From: a virus
Direction: 5' to 3' (one strand)
Length of the DNA stretch: 64,000 nt
IMG/VR virus record: IMGVR_UViG_3300040801_001103
Span: 1-64,000 of that record
Shown: piece after piece, positions 55,076 to 64,000 of the stretch
Layout: every line of letters begins with the position of its first letter
How positions within the stretch are numbered: position 1 is the stretch's first letter
Notes under the pieces: generated by a model
The model's input: only the letters and a program-made list of their open reading frames with translations
Told to the model about the DNA's origin: nothing
Databases searched by the model: none
Made by a program: the position numbers and the translations under genes

Positions 55076-58000
55076 TTACATCAGGGTGACTATGACTTCA
55101 ATAACGGTGGACCCCGCAACGTCTGTAGATTCAATTGCCTTGCCCAGAATACGTCCTGGTGCAGCAAAGTTATTGACCGCAGCGTGACCAGCAATACCTG
55201 AACTCACCAATATATCGCCCTGAGTTACTGGCCCGATTACTTTGCATGGTACGCGGCCTGCTAGTGCCAAGTATGGGTGCGTTTCATCATCACCAGCCTT
55301 CTTGTTCATCATGAACGCAGGTTCTGTGGATATAACCCCAGCAAGTCTATGGTCGTTTGCGATGGTACTCTGGGTTATTTCGGCATTGCCCCCAAATACC
55401 ACCACTGTGCCTTTTTCAACTGGTGCATCAATTTCATAACGCTCCGCCAAGTCAGCAAAGGTTGCTGTTGTGGCTTCACCATCAAACAGATTGGCATGCA
55501 CAGTGTCCCAGTTAAGCGTGGCTGATCCAATATCTTGAGTATTATTTGCAGCTGGTAACAAGTCACCACCAGCATTGACTCTCAATAGACTGGTTGACTC
55601 AAGCGTGGTTCCGTTATAACGCAACGTCTGAGTATCTGTTCCGCCCGGGTTGGGCCCTTCGACACCCTGAATACCTTGACGTCCTTGAGTGCCTTGTGTA
55701 CCAGTTGTGCCTTGTGTACCAGTTGTACCTTGTGTACCAGTTGTACCTTGACTACCAGTTGTTCCCTGAATACCTTGTACGCCTTGCTGGCCAGTTGTGC
55801 CTTGGCGACCTTGGGTTCCTTGACTACCAGTCGTACCCTGTCGTCCTTGTGTGCCCTGGCTGCCAGTTGTACCTTGACTACCAGTTGTTCCCTGGATACC
55901 TTGTACGCCTTGTGTACCGGTTGTACCTTGGCGACCTTGGGTTCCTTGACTACCAGTCGTACCCTGTCGTCCTTGTGTTCCCTGGCTGCCAGTTGTGCCC
56001 TGTTGTCCAGTTGTGCCCTGGATGCCCTGAACACCTTGTTGTCCAGTTGTACCTTGGCTACCAGTTGTGCCTTGTCGTCCCTGTGTACCTTGTGTGCCTT
56101 GTGTACCAGTTGTGCCCTGGATGCCCTGAACACCTTGTTGTCCAGTTGTACCTTGTTGTCCAGTTGTACCTTGTTGTCCAGTCGTACCTTGTTGTCCAGT
56201 CGTACCTTGAATACCTTGAACACCTTGTAGACCTTGTTGACCGAATGTTCCCTGAGTACCTTGTGTACCAGTTGTACCTTGTTGTCCAGTTGTGCCTTGT
56301 TGTCCAGTCGTACCTTGTGTACCTTGCTGTCCAGTTGTACCTTGTTGTCCAGTCGCTCCCTGGATACCTTGAACACCCTGTTGTCCAGTCGTGCCTTGCT
56401 GTCCAGTTGTACCTTGTTGTCCTGTTGTACCTTGTGTACCTTGTTGGCCAGTTGTACCTTGTTGGCCAGTTGTACCTTGTGTACCTTGTTGACCAGTTGT
56501 ACCTTGTTGGCCAGTTGTACCCTGGATGCCTTGTACACCCTGTAGTCCACCACCACCGTTAAATCCGCTGATGCCCTGGATACCTTGCGTTCCCTGTGTG
56601 CCTTGGCTTGCTTGTGTTCCTTGCAGACCTTGAGTACCCAAAATACCTTGCAGGCCCTGTCCACCAAATATACCTTGGATACCTTGAGTACCTTGAGTAC
56701 CTTGAGTACCTTGTTGACCGGTGTTGCCTTGGGTTCCTTGGGTTCCTTGCTGGCCAGTAGTGCCTTGGAGTCCTTGAATACCTTGTGAACCCAAAGTACC
56801 ATCAATACCCTGAACGCCTTGAACTCCTTGTTGGCCAGTTGTTCCTTGCGCGCCTTGTAGACCCTGGGTTCCTTGGGTTCCTTGTTGACCGGTGTTGCCT
56901 TGGGTTCCTTGGGTTCCTTGCTGGCCAGTAGTGCCTTGGAGTCCTTGAATACCTTGTGAACCCAATGTACCATCAATACCCTGAACGCCTTGAACGCCCT
57001 GTGTACCTTGTGTACCTTGGGTTCCTTGTGTGCCTTGCGTTCCCTGTGTGCCTTGCGTTCCTTGCTGCCCAGTTGTGCCTTGCGTTCCTTGGAGTCCTTG
57101 GATACCTTGTGAACCCAAAGTACCATCAATACCCTGAACGCCTTGTTGGCCTGTTGTTCCTTGTGACGCTTGGGTGCCTTGAAGGCCTTGGATACCTTGA
57201 ACACCTTGTATACCATCAGTACCTTGTGTTCCCGATATTCCCTGGATACCTGGATCGCCTTCTGTTCCCTGGGTTCCTTGTGCACCCTGGGTTCCATCAA
57301 GACCGATTGTTCCCTGGCTGCCTATAATACCCTGGCGGCCTTGTGTTCCTTGTTGTCCGAACGTGCCCTGAGTACCGGTTTGCCCTTGGATACCTTGACT
57401 AGCCTGCGTTCCTTGTAGTCCCTGTGTTCCCTGAATGCCTTGAACACCTTGTGTTCCCTGAGTTCCTTGACGACCTTGTAGGCCTTGTGTGCCCTGGATG
57501 CCCTGAGTACCTTGACGACCTTGAGTACCTTGAGTACCTTGCTGGCCCAGAGTACCCTGACTACCAGTTGTGCCTTGTGTACCAGTCTCGCCTTGTATTC
57601 CCTGAGTGCCCTGGGTACCTTGTGTGCCCTGCTGGCCCAGAGTACCCTGGCTACCAGTTGTGCCTTGAGGACCAGTATCACCTTGAATGCCTTGCTGGCC
57701 CTGGATACCTTGTTGACCCTGGGTTCCTTGAGTGCCTTGAGTACCTTGTTGGCCAGTTGTGCCTTGTAGTCCCTGGAAACCAGTAGAACCCTGAAGTCCT
57801 TGTTGACCAGTTGTGCCTTGTCGTCCTTGAGCTCCTTGTGTACCTTGTTGTCCGAATGTACCTTGTGTTCCCTGAATACCTTGCGTACCTTGTGTACCCT
57901 GGCGTCCTTGTGTGCCTTGTGCACCAGTGTCGCCCTGAATACCTTGTGTACCAGTATTTCCCTGAAGTCCTTGAGTGCCTTGTGTTCCTTGCAGGCCCTG

Positions 58001-59410
58001 TGTGCCTTGTTGGCCTGTTGTACCCTGACGACCTTGACTTCCCTGAGTGCCTTGTAATCCCTGAGTGCCTTGTAATCCCTGAGTACCTTGCAGACCTTGG
58101 ATGCCCTGTCGTCCTTGGCGTCCTTGCAGGCCCTGTGTGCCTTGCAGACCTTGACGACCCTGTGATCCCTGGGTGCCTTGTGTGCCCTGCTGGCCCTGTG
58201 ATCCTTGTAGTCCTTGTGTTCCTTGCAGTCCTTGAGTACCTTGTGTTCCCTGAGTACCTTGAGTACCTTGCTGTCCAGTTGTACCCTGACGACCTTGAGT
58301 GCCTTGTGTTCCCTGCAAGCCTTGTGTACCAGTATCTCCTTGGATACCTTGTTGCCCTTGAGTGCCTTGCAGGCCTTGTGTGCCCTGGCTTCCTTGTGTA
58401 CCAGTCTCACCTTGGATTCCCTGAGTACCTTGTGTTCCCTGAGTACCTTGTGTACCTTGGAGTCCTTGCTGACCCTGCAGACCTTGTTGACCAAATGTTC
58501 CCTGAGTACCTTGAGTACCTTGTTGTCCAGTTGTTCCCTGTCGTCCTTGGCTGCCCTGAGTACCTTGGATACCCTGTGCTGCCTGTGTTCCCTGACGTCC
58601 TTGTGTGCCTTGGGTACCTTGAATTCCTTGTGTACCTTGTAGACCTTGTTGACCAAATGTTCCCTGAGTACCTTGAGTACCTTGTTGTCCTGTTGTTCCC
58701 TGTCGTCCTTGGCTGCCTTGAATACCGGTATCGCCCTGTATGCCCTGGGTGCCTTGCAGACCCTGGGTACCTTGTTGTCCGTTTGTTCCTTGAGTACCAG
58801 TGTTACCCTGGGTTCCTTGAGTACCTTGTGTCCCCTGGCTTCCTTGTAGACCTTGCGTTCCTTGTATGCCCTGGATGCCTTGCACACCTTGAGTGCCCTG
58901 GATGCCTTGAATGCCCTGGGTACCTTGTGTACCTTGACGACCCTGTGTACCTTGCTGGCCTTGTATTCCTTGTGACGCTTGAGTTCCTTGAAGTCCTTGT
59001 GTTCCTTGGATACCCTGCAGGCCTTGTATTCCCTGGTTTCCTTGTGTGCCTTGGCTACCGGTTGTACCTTGGCGTCCTTGGCTACCCTGGATGCCTTGGT
59101 TACCTTGTATGCCCACAGAGCCTTGAGTACCAACTGTTCCTTGTCGTCCTTGTGTGCCTTGGGTTCCTTGTGTACCTTGAGTGCCTTGTAGTCCTTGGAT
59201 ACCCTGAATGCCCTGGGTTCCTTGTGGGCCTTGGAGACCCTGCTGTCCTTGTACGCCTTGCTGACCTTGAATGCCTTGAGTGCCTTGTGGGCCCTGAGGA
59301 CCAATCAGACCCTGCACACCCTGTCCGCCGCCACCCTGGATTCCCTGGATACCTTGAATACCCTGGTTACCCACGTAGGTGTTATTTAGAAAGTCACTTA
59401 AATTAGACAT
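55076..59410 (-). CDS. Collagen-like tail fibre protein
   Basis: A 1444-residue fibre. After MSNLSDFLNNTYVGNQG there is a ~1230-residue collagen-like run of Gly-x-Gln and Gly-x-y triplets ([13 protein letters not shown] style) with Gln almost always in the third position and Pro nearly absent. The C-terminal ~190 residues (DIGSATLNWDTVHANLFDGE, FADLAERYEIDAPVEKGTVV, LAGRVPCKVIGPVTQGDILV) form a cap known from phage fibre proteins (SGNH/S74-type region without a clear protease dyad). Trimeric triple-helix shaft is expected. The late promoter and GG-rich leader lie at 59.43 kb. Confidence 0.85.
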   Translation of the reverse strand: MSNLSDFLNNTYVGNQGIQGIQGIQGGGGQGVQGLIGPQGPQGTQGIQGQQGVQGQQGLQGPQGTQGIQGIQGLQGTQGTQGTQGTQGRQGTVGTQGSVGIQGNQGIQGSQGRQGTTGSQGTQGNQGIQGLQGIQGTQGLQGTQASQGIQGQQGTQGRQGTQGTQGIQGIQGTQGVQGIQGIQGTQGLQGSQGTQGTQGTQGNTGTQGTNGQQGTQGLQGTQGIQGDTGIQGSQGRQGTTGQQGTQGTQGTFGQQGLQGTQGIQGTQGTQGRQGTQAAQGIQGTQGSQGRQGTTGQQGTQGTQGTFGQQGLQGQQGLQGTQGTQGTQGTQGIQGETGTQGSQGTQGLQGTQGQQGIQGDTGTQGLQGTQGTQGRQGTTGQQGTQGTQGTQGTQGLQGTQGLQGSQGQQGTQGTQGSQGRQGLQGTQGLQGRQGRQGIQGLQGTQGLQGTQGLQGTQGSQGRQGTTGQQGTQGLQGTQGTQGLQGNTGTQGIQGDTGAQGTQGRQGTQGTQGIQGTQGTFGQQGTQGAQGRQGTTGQQGLQGSTGFQGLQGTTGQQGTQGTQGTQGQQGIQGQQGIQGDTGPQGTTGSQGTLGQQGTQGTQGTQGIQGETGTQGTTGSQGTLGQQGTQGTQGRQGTQGIQGTQGLQGRQGTQGTQGVQGIQGTQGLQGTQASQGIQGQTGTQGTFGQQGTQGRQGIIGSQGTIGLDGTQGAQGTQGTEGDPGIQGISGTQGTDGIQGVQGIQGLQGTQASQGTTGQQGVQGIDGTLGSQGIQGLQGTQGTTGQQGTQGTQGTQGTQGTQGTQGTQGVQGVQGIDGTLGSQGIQGLQGTTGQQGTQGTQGNTGQQGTQGTQGLQGAQGTTGQQGVQGVQGIDGTLGSQGIQGLQGTTGQQGTQGTQGNTGQQGTQGTQGTQGIQGIFGGQGLQGILGTQGLQGTQASQGTQGTQGIQGISGFNGGGGLQGVQGIQGTTGQQGTTGQQGTQGTTGQQGTTGQQGTQGTTGQQGTTGQQGTTGQQGVQGIQGATGQQGTTGQQGTQGTTGQQGTTGQQGTTGTQGTQGTFGQQGLQGVQGIQGTTGQQGTTGQQGTTGQQGTTGQQGVQGIQGTTGTQGTQGTQGRQGTTGSQGTTGQQGVQGIQGTTGQQGTTGSQGTQGRQGTTGSQGTQGRQGTTGTQGVQGIQGTTGSQGTTGSQGTQGRQGTTGSQGTQGRQGTTGQQGVQGIQGTTGSQGTTGTQGTTGTQGTTGTQGTQGRQGIQGVEGPNPGGTDTQTLRYNGTTLESTSLLRVNAGGDLLPAANNTQDIGSATLNWDTVHANLFDGEATTATFADLAERYEIDAPVEKGTVVVFGGNAEITQSTIANDHRLAGVISTEPAFMMNKKAGDDETHPYLALAGRVPCKVIGPVTQGDILVSSGIAGHAAVNNFAAPGRILGKAIESTDVAGSTVIEVIVTLM
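55660..59360 (-). repeat. Collagen-like Gly-x-Gln DNA repeats
   Basis: Nine-base repeats of the GGTACTCAAGGT type with many near-identical blocks. All reading frames stay open over long stretches, which produces false antisense frames. Recombination between repeats can change length. Confidence 0.85.
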
Positions 59411-59433
59411 ACATTATAATTCTCTATTTCCTC

Positions 59434-59441
59434 TATTTATC
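59434..59441 (-). promoter_or_regulatory. T4-type late promoter of collagen-like gene
   Basis: GATAAATA on the minus strand, 23 nt upstream of the ATG at 59410, with an AGAGG-type site between. Confidence 0.65.
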
Positions 59442-59450
59442 CTTTAGAAA

Positions 59451-59945
59451 CTACGCGGCGGTATAGTTAATGCGGCACCGTAATGCATTAAATGTATCGA
59501 CTCTGTTGAGTTCCACGTTGGGGTTTACTATGCGCAATTCAACTCCAAAAGCGGGTATACGCACATCATACGGTGTAGGGGTGAGACCCCACAGTTCAAA
59601 CAACCCACCGCGTGTTGCCACACTCAAAAGATCATTTGCTGGAAACGGACTGCTTACTGTTCCAGCGTGTATCCAAACTGACAGTGTGTCATCACCTATT
59701 GGGTCGAGTATCTCTACTTCGATTCCGTCTACACTTACAGCGTCTACAGGAACACCGCCCGCAGTGTCAAATCCAAAACCAGTCCAACGACGTCGGTCTG
59801 TTGCGCCACCAAACTTTACCAAGGTTCCAGTTGATACCAGATTGATATCATCTGCATAGGCGTTTTCAGGGTTAACCCATCGTGTTTCGCCGTTGGCAAA
59901 ATACATTTCACTAGCCGTAGGGTATTTCCAATCAGTCCATGTCAT
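59451..59945 (-). CDS. Small virion protein of the fibre region
   Basis: A 164-residue beta-rich protein, MTWTDWKYPTASEMYFANGE at the start. GETRWVNPENAYADDINLVS and LWGLTPTPYDVRIPAFGVEL are typical of phage structural proteins that hold repeated beta domains. It lies between two collagen-like genes, overlapping the 188-residue gene's stop by 4 nt. It may be a collar or attachment for the collagen-like shafts; that is inferred from position only. Confidence 0.65.
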   Translation of the reverse strand: MTWTDWKYPTASEMYFANGETRWVNPENAYADDINLVSTGTLVKFGGATDRRRWTGFGFDTAGGVPVDAVSVDGIEVEILDPIGDDTLSVWIHAGTVSSPFPANDLLSVATRGGLFELWGLTPTPYDVRIPAFGVELRIVNPNVELNRVDTFNALRCRINYTAA

Positions 59946-60508
59946 CCGTAAAGTGCCGTCCAGTCTCGTTGTTGGCTTGCTTCTGCGTATCCTTCTAAAG
60001 GAAAGGAAAACAAGAAGCCAGGTATATAGTTTGCATCCACTGTGGTCTGAACTCCTGCTGGCAGGGTGTTACCAAACAAGTACTTACACATGGTTGCCGT
60101 GCGCGAATTTTCCGCGCAAATGTTCAAAATTTCCATTTGTACATCTGCGTTGCATCTGATGTACAATTCATGATGTGCGATTGCCCAACTAAATGTGGCT
60201 GCCATTCTGGGGAATGGCTCCCGTAGTTCCAAACATTCGCTAACGATAATAGTGTTGCTGGGCACATCGGCATTGTCCATCATGACTTCACACACAGTGA
60301 GCCAGTGGCAAGGAGGAGCAATATTGGATATAAGTCCTTCAGCGTTGGCTGTCTGATATAAATCCATCATGACATTCCATGCGCCATCATCCATGCCCCA
60401 CTTGTGTCCTGGAGTATAGCCGGTATCATATGACAAGTACTCAGCCTTGTGATCCAAGTTCATGGCTTCACCGGCTATCTCATACCAATTTAAACTTATG
60501 TTAGCCAT
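59942..60508 (-). CDS. Hypothetical protein of the fibre region
   Basis: A 188-residue protein from [20 protein letters not shown]. The start at 60508 is preferred because it overlaps the upstream stop as TAATG; seven extra upstream residues would lie in that gene. It contains WGMDDGAWNVMMDLYQTANA, PCHWLTVCEVMM and CAENSRTATMCKYLFGN, with five or more Cys. It is alpha-rich, unlike its beta-rich neighbour, and might be a chaperone for fibre trimer assembly. No family recognised. Confidence 0.65.
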   Translation of the reverse strand: MANISLNWYEIAGEAMNLDHKAEYLSYDTGYTPGHKWGMDDGAWNVMMDLYQTANAEGLISNIAPPCHWLTVCEVMMDNADVPSNTIIVSECLELREPFPRMAATFSWAIAHHELYIRCNADVQMEILNICAENSRTATMCKYLFGNTLPAGVQTTVDANYIPGFLFSFPLEGYAEASQQRDWTALYG

Positions 60509-63500
60509 TATACGGAAGTGTCTACCCAAATGTCGCCAACCGATGGCCCTGGTGGCGGTGTTGAGCTCACTGTTACCAGACTGTTAAGTCCATCAGTACC
60601 TTGGATACCCTGGATGCCTTGTATGCTGACCCCTTGAAGTCCTTGGTTACCAAATATACCTTGCAGGCCGGTGCTTCCCTGGATGCCTTGCACGTTAGCG
60701 TCTGTGCCTTGTGTACCGGTGATTCCTTGGATACCTTGGCGTCCTTGTGTACCCTGTATGCCTTGTTGACCGAAAGTACCTTGTAGTCCGTCATTACCAC
60801 CTGTTCCCTGGGTACCTTGTCGTCCCTGAATACCCTGTTGCCCAAGTAATCCTTGTGTGCCTTGCGTACCAGTTTGACCTTGTGTACCGGTTGTGCCCTG
60901 ACTACCAGTTGTGCCTTGAAGTCCTTGCACGCCTTGGGAACCAGTTGTACCTTGACGCCCTTGCGTTCCTTGTGAACCCACTGCGCCTTGAACACCGTCC
61001 TCACCAGCAGTACCCTGAATACCCAGTACACCTTGTAGACCGCGTGAGCCTTGTGCACCTTGTGATCCAGCGATACCACTAGTACCTTGTGATCCAGTAT
61101 TACCAGTTGTGCCTTGGAGTCCTTGTGAACCTTGTGTACCAGTTGTGCCTTGTGTACCGTTTGTACCGCCCGTGCCTTGCAGGCCCTGTTGTCCAGTAGT
61201 GCCTTGACGTCCTTGTGTTCCTTGGCTGCCCTGTGTGCCAGTTGTACCCTGTGATCCATCATTACCAGCAGTACCTTGAGAGCCTGTTGCACCCAAGATA
61301 CCCTGTGTGCCTTGAATACCTTGTTGTCCGAACGTGCCTTGTGTTCCTTGACGGCCTTGTGTTCCTTGCAGTCCATTAGCGCCCTGGACGCCAAATGTTC
61401 CTTGGATGCCTTGACTACCAGTCTGGCCCTGAGCGCCTTGCAAACCCTGATTACCCTGTAGTCCAGTAGTTCCCTGAATACCTTGAGAACCCTGTGTGCC
61501 AGTTGTACCTTGTAATCCATCGTTACCAGCAGTACCTTGCGACCCAAGCGTTCCTTGAATACCCTGAGTGCCCTGGATACCTTGTGTACCAGTTGTTCCT
61601 TGTGTACCCTGGCGGCCTTGTGTTCCCTGGAGTCCTTGTAATCCCTGGGCACCTTGTATACCATCAGTTCCTTGTAGGCCCTGAATTCCCTGGCGGCCTT
61701 GTGTTCCCTGGGTACCTTGGGTTCCTTGTTGGCCGTCAGTACCCTGCGCACCAATAGTACCAGTTTGTCCTTGTGAACCCGTTGTTCCCTGAGTACCCTG
61801 ACTACCAATTATTCCCTGTGTACCTTGAATGCCTTGCTGGCCCGTTGTTCCCTGGCGTCCTTGTGTGCCTTGGATACCTTGTGTACCTTGCTGTCCAAAC
61901 GTTCCTTGCGTACCAGTGCTACCTTGAGTACCCTGGTTACCAGTTGTGCCTTGCGAGCCAGTAGTTCCTTGGATACCCTGGGTGCCTTGGATGCCTTGTG
62001 TTCCTTGACGTCCTTGCGTACCCTGGTTACCAGTTGTGCCTTGTGTACCTTGTGTACCTTGCAGGCCCTGAATTCCTTGAGTACCTTGGGTGCCTTGGAT
62101 ACCCTGGAGTCCTTGTGTGCCTTGGCTTCCTTGTAAGCCGTCTGTACCTTGTGTACCAGTGTTGCCTTGGGTGCCTTGAGTACCTTGACGTCCTTGTGCA
62201 CCCTGGCTGCCTTGTATGCCCTGCACACCTTGTTGACCAAATGTACCTTGAGTTCCTTGGGTACCCTGACTACCAGTTGTTCCTTGGCGTCCCTGGGTTC
62301 CTTGTATTCCTTGCTGACCAAAGTTACCCTGAATGCCTTGTGATCCAGTTGTGCCCTGTCGTCCTTGGCTTCCTTGGGTGCCTTGTGTTCCTTGCGTACC
62401 CTGTGTGCCTTGCTGGCCCTGAAGACCTTGCTGGCCTTGGATACCCTGGATACCCTGAGTACCTTGAGTTCCTTGGGTACCTTGAGTACCTTGAGTACCT
62501 TGAGTTCCTTGTATGCCCTGGGTGCCTTGAGTGCCTTGTTGGCCTTGTATGCCTTGGATACCTTGTCCAGTTATACCCTGAATACCCTGTTGGCCAAAGT
62601 TACCTTGAACACCTTGTATACCAGCACCATCTGCGCCTTGTATTCCTTGCAATCCTAGACGACCAACGTTAGCCGTAACCTGCCAGGTGCTACCATCCCA
62701 TACAAAACGCACCTCAGTATCCTGTACATCAAGTACAAGCTCATGTGTTTGGCTTTCAATTGTATTGCCGTTAGGCGAGACGTTGACACTGACATTACTA
62801 AAATCGTCACCATCATAAATCCATATTGCATCACCAATTACTGGAGCGGATGGCAAATCAATCGTAAAAGGTGTACCCTCAGGATCAGCAATAATAGCAT
62901 CTTGTGGGTTAGCAGTGTATGCACTTGTTATGCGGATATAACGGAATGTAATACCTTGCAGACCTTGTATGCCCTGGATACCTTGCAGACCCTGTGTTCC
63001 TTGAACGCCTTGCAGACCTTGTATGCCCTGGATACCTTGAGATCCACCAATTCCTTGTGCCCCGGTTATTCCTTGCTGTCCGGTTATTCCTTGAGTTCCT
63101 TGGATACCCTGAACACCTTGTGTTCCTTGAACGCCTTGAATACCTTGAACGCCTTGAGTACCCTGGATGCCTTGAACACCTTGAATGCCTTGAGTACCCT
63201 GGATGCCTTGAACACCTTGAACGCCTTGCTGTCCAGTTATACCCTGGATGCCTTGCAGGCCCTGTGTGCCTTGAATTCCCTGTACACCCTGGTTGCCTTG
63301 AGTTCCTTGGACACCCTGGATTCCCTGAATGCCTTGAGTTCCCTGTACGCCTTGAATGCCTTGAACGCCTTGTATTCCCTGTACGCCCTGCGTTCCTTGA
63401 ACGCCTTGTATTCCCTGTACGCCCTGCGCTCCTTGAACGCCTTGTATTCCCTGTACGCCCTGCGTTCCTTGAACGCCTTGAATGCCTTGAACGCCTTGCG

Positions 63501-64000
63501 TGCCTTGAACGCCTTGCGTTCCTTGAACGCCTTGCGTTCCTTGAACGCCTTGAATGCCTTGAACGCCTTGCGTTCCTTGAACGCCTTGAACACCTTGAAC
63601 GCCTTGTGTGCCCTGTGTTCCTTGCAGACCCTGTGTTCCTTGCAATCCCTGGGTGCCCTGTGTTCCTTGCAATCCCTGGATACCTTGGGTACCTTGAGTT
63701 CCTTGAACACCTTGAATTCCTTGAGTGCCCTGGATACCCTGTGTACCTTGAACACCTTGAATTCCTTGGATGCCTTGCGTTCCTTGAACACCTTGAATAC
63801 CCTGGATGCCTTGCAGTCCCTGTGTTCCTTGAACACCTTGAATACCCTGGATGCCTTGGATACCTTGCGTTCCCTGCAAGCCCTGAGTTCCCTGGAGTCC
63901 TTGTATTCCTTGGATTCCTTGGATACCTTGTTGGCCCTGAATGCCTTGGATGCCTTGCAGGCCCTGTGTTCCTTGGATTCCCTGTACGCCTTGGATACCT
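60508..64000 (-). CDS. Second collagen-like tail fibre protein, N-terminus beyond window
   Basis: The frame is open to base 64000 and still repeats [13 protein letters not shown] there, so the true start lies outside; at least 1163 residues are present. Gly-x-Gln repeats fill most of it. They are broken once by a ~100-residue beta domain (about 62650-62950: [55 protein letters not shown]), likely a trimer-nucleating or capping domain. The C-terminus is short ([20 protein letters not shown]). Compared with the first collagen-like gene it lacks the large C-terminal cap. Repeats near the window end are mostly Gly-Val/Ile-Gln. Confidence 0.8.
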   Translation of the reverse strand, partial: GIQGVQGIQGTQGLQGIQGIQGQQGIQGIQGIQGLQGTQGLQGTQGIQGIQGIQGVQGTQGLQGIQGIQGVQGTQGIQGIQGVQGTQGIQGTQGIQGVQGTQGTQGIQGLQGTQGTQGLQGTQGLQGTQGTQGVQGVQGVQGTQGVQGIQGVQGTQGVQGTQGVQGTQGVQGIQGVQGTQGVQGIQGVQGAQGVQGIQGVQGTQGVQGIQGVQGIQGVQGTQGIQGIQGVQGTQGNQGVQGIQGTQGLQGIQGITGQQGVQGVQGIQGTQGIQGVQGIQGTQGVQGIQGVQGTQGVQGIQGTQGITGQQGITGAQGIGGSQGIQGIQGLQGVQGTQGLQGIQGIQGLQGITFRYIRITSAYTANPQDAIIADPEGTPFTIDLPSAPVIGDAIWIYDGDDFSNVSVNVSPNGNTIESQTHELVLDVQDTEVRFVWDGSTWQVTANVGRLGLQGIQGADGAGIQGVQGNFGQQGIQGITGQGIQGIQGQQGTQGTQGIQGTQGTQGTQGTQGTQGTQGIQGIQGQQGLQGQQGTQGTQGTQGTQGSQGRQGTTGSQGIQGNFGQQGIQGTQGRQGTTGSQGTQGTQGTFGQQGVQGIQGSQGAQGRQGTQGTQGNTGTQGTDGLQGSQGTQGLQGIQGTQGTQGIQGLQGTQGTQGTTGNQGTQGRQGTQGIQGTQGIQGTTGSQGTTGNQGTQGSTGTQGTFGQQGTQGIQGTQGRQGTTGQQGIQGTQGIIGSQGTQGTTGSQGQTGTIGAQGTDGQQGTQGTQGTQGRQGIQGLQGTDGIQGAQGLQGLQGTQGRQGTQGTTGTQGIQGTQGIQGTLGSQGTAGNDGLQGTTGTQGSQGIQGTTGLQGNQGLQGAQGQTGSQGIQGTFGVQGANGLQGTQGRQGTQGTFGQQGIQGTQGILGATGSQGTAGNDGSQGTTGTQGSQGTQGRQGTTGQQGLQGTGGTNGTQGTTGTQGSQGLQGTTGNTGSQGTSGIAGSQGAQGSRGLQGVLGIQGTAGEDGVQGAVGSQGTQGRQGTTGSQGVQGLQGTTGSQGTTGTQGQTGTQGTQGLLGQQGIQGRQGTQGTGGNDGLQGTFGQQGIQGTQGRQGIQGITGTQGTDANVQGIQGSTGLQGIFGNQGLQGVSIQGIQGIQGTDGLNSLVTVSSTPPPGPSVGDIWVDTSV
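60600..64000 (-). repeat. Collagen-like Gly-x-Gln DNA repeats
   Basis: Same 9-base repeat type as at 55.7-59.4 kb, interrupted at 62.65-62.95 kb by a unique domain. The last ~800 bases are especially regular (Gly-Val-Gln/Gly-Ile-Gln). Confidence 0.85.

Noticed and set aside
55594-59406. Long plus-strand and alternative-frame open stretches over the collagen-like gene
   Set aside because: The 9-base Gly-x-Gln repeat keeps several frames open; their products are Leu/Val/Tyr or Lys/Val-rich nonsense. The minus frame with fibre N- and C-terminal domains is the real one. The same holds for 60.6-64 kb.
55660-64000. CRISPR-like or satellite array
   Set aside because: The repeats are in frame, 9 bases long and variable, and encode Gly-x-Gln triplets; there are no spacers of constant length.
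1-64000. tRNA genes
   Set aside because: I saw no cloverleaf with TTC-G-A and matching arms in the non-coding gaps, which are few and short; a tRNA search program would settle this.

Overview
The window is a 64 kb piece of a T4-like marine myovirus genome. The supporting genes are uvsX, uvsY, uvsW, gp32, both terminase subunits, head-completion gp4, sheath gp18, tube gp19, neck and sheath-terminator genes, dNMP kinase gp1, a T4-type lysozyme and T4-type late promoters (GATAAATA/TATAAATA). The host cannot be read from sequence. The heme oxygenase plus bilin reductase pair and the many carbohydrate and methyl-transfer genes suggest an ocean phage of a Gram-negative bacterium, and I see no photosystem gene here. 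I see no tRNA, rRNA, CRISPR array, insertion sequence or reverse transcriptase.

Layout (nearly everything is on the minus strand, read from high to low coordinates). 1-7.7 kb: tail-fibre region, with a large coiled-coil fibre cut by the left edge, two LamG-type lectin proteins and one more virion protein; the last three share a C-terminal tag ending in Tyr-x-Asn-Pro. 7.8-9 kb: small genes. 9-13 kb: thyX, two sulfotransferase-like genes and four methyltransferase genes, three of them tandem paralogues. 13-17.4 kb: small unknowns, including four tiny zinc-binding proteins. 17.4-25.7 kb: replication, recombination and nucleotide genes (uvsW, AAA ATPase, 2OG oxygenase, phosphoesterase, RNase H-like protein, uvsY, uvsX, gp32), several behind sigma70-like promoters with a fixed 16-bp spacer. 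26-42 kb: the packaging, head and tail module, in which the large terminase is broken by a split intein with an HNH endonuclease gene between its halves. 42-45 kb: early genes including a SprT-like protease, plus a lipoprotein with an exact 11-residue repeat.

45.1-50.2 kb is the only plus-strand block: neck protein, glycosyltransferase, lysozyme, gp15-like sheath terminator, Nudix hydrolase and an unknown. 50.2-55 kb (minus): a PcyX-like bilin reductase, heme oxygenase, a DUF6445-like oxygenase, a GT2 glycosyltransferase, an FkbM methyltransferase and a GH130-like protein. 55-64 kb: two very long collagen-like Gly-x-Gln fibre genes around two small virion genes; the last one runs off the right edge.

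How the genes work together. Early promoters drive takeover and replication genes. Late promoters drive virion genes, and five of them sit exactly 5 nt before a start codon, which would give nearly leaderless late mRNAs. The terminase must be rebuilt by protein trans-splicing. The HO-PcyX pair should convert host heme to biliverdin and then to a reduced bilin.
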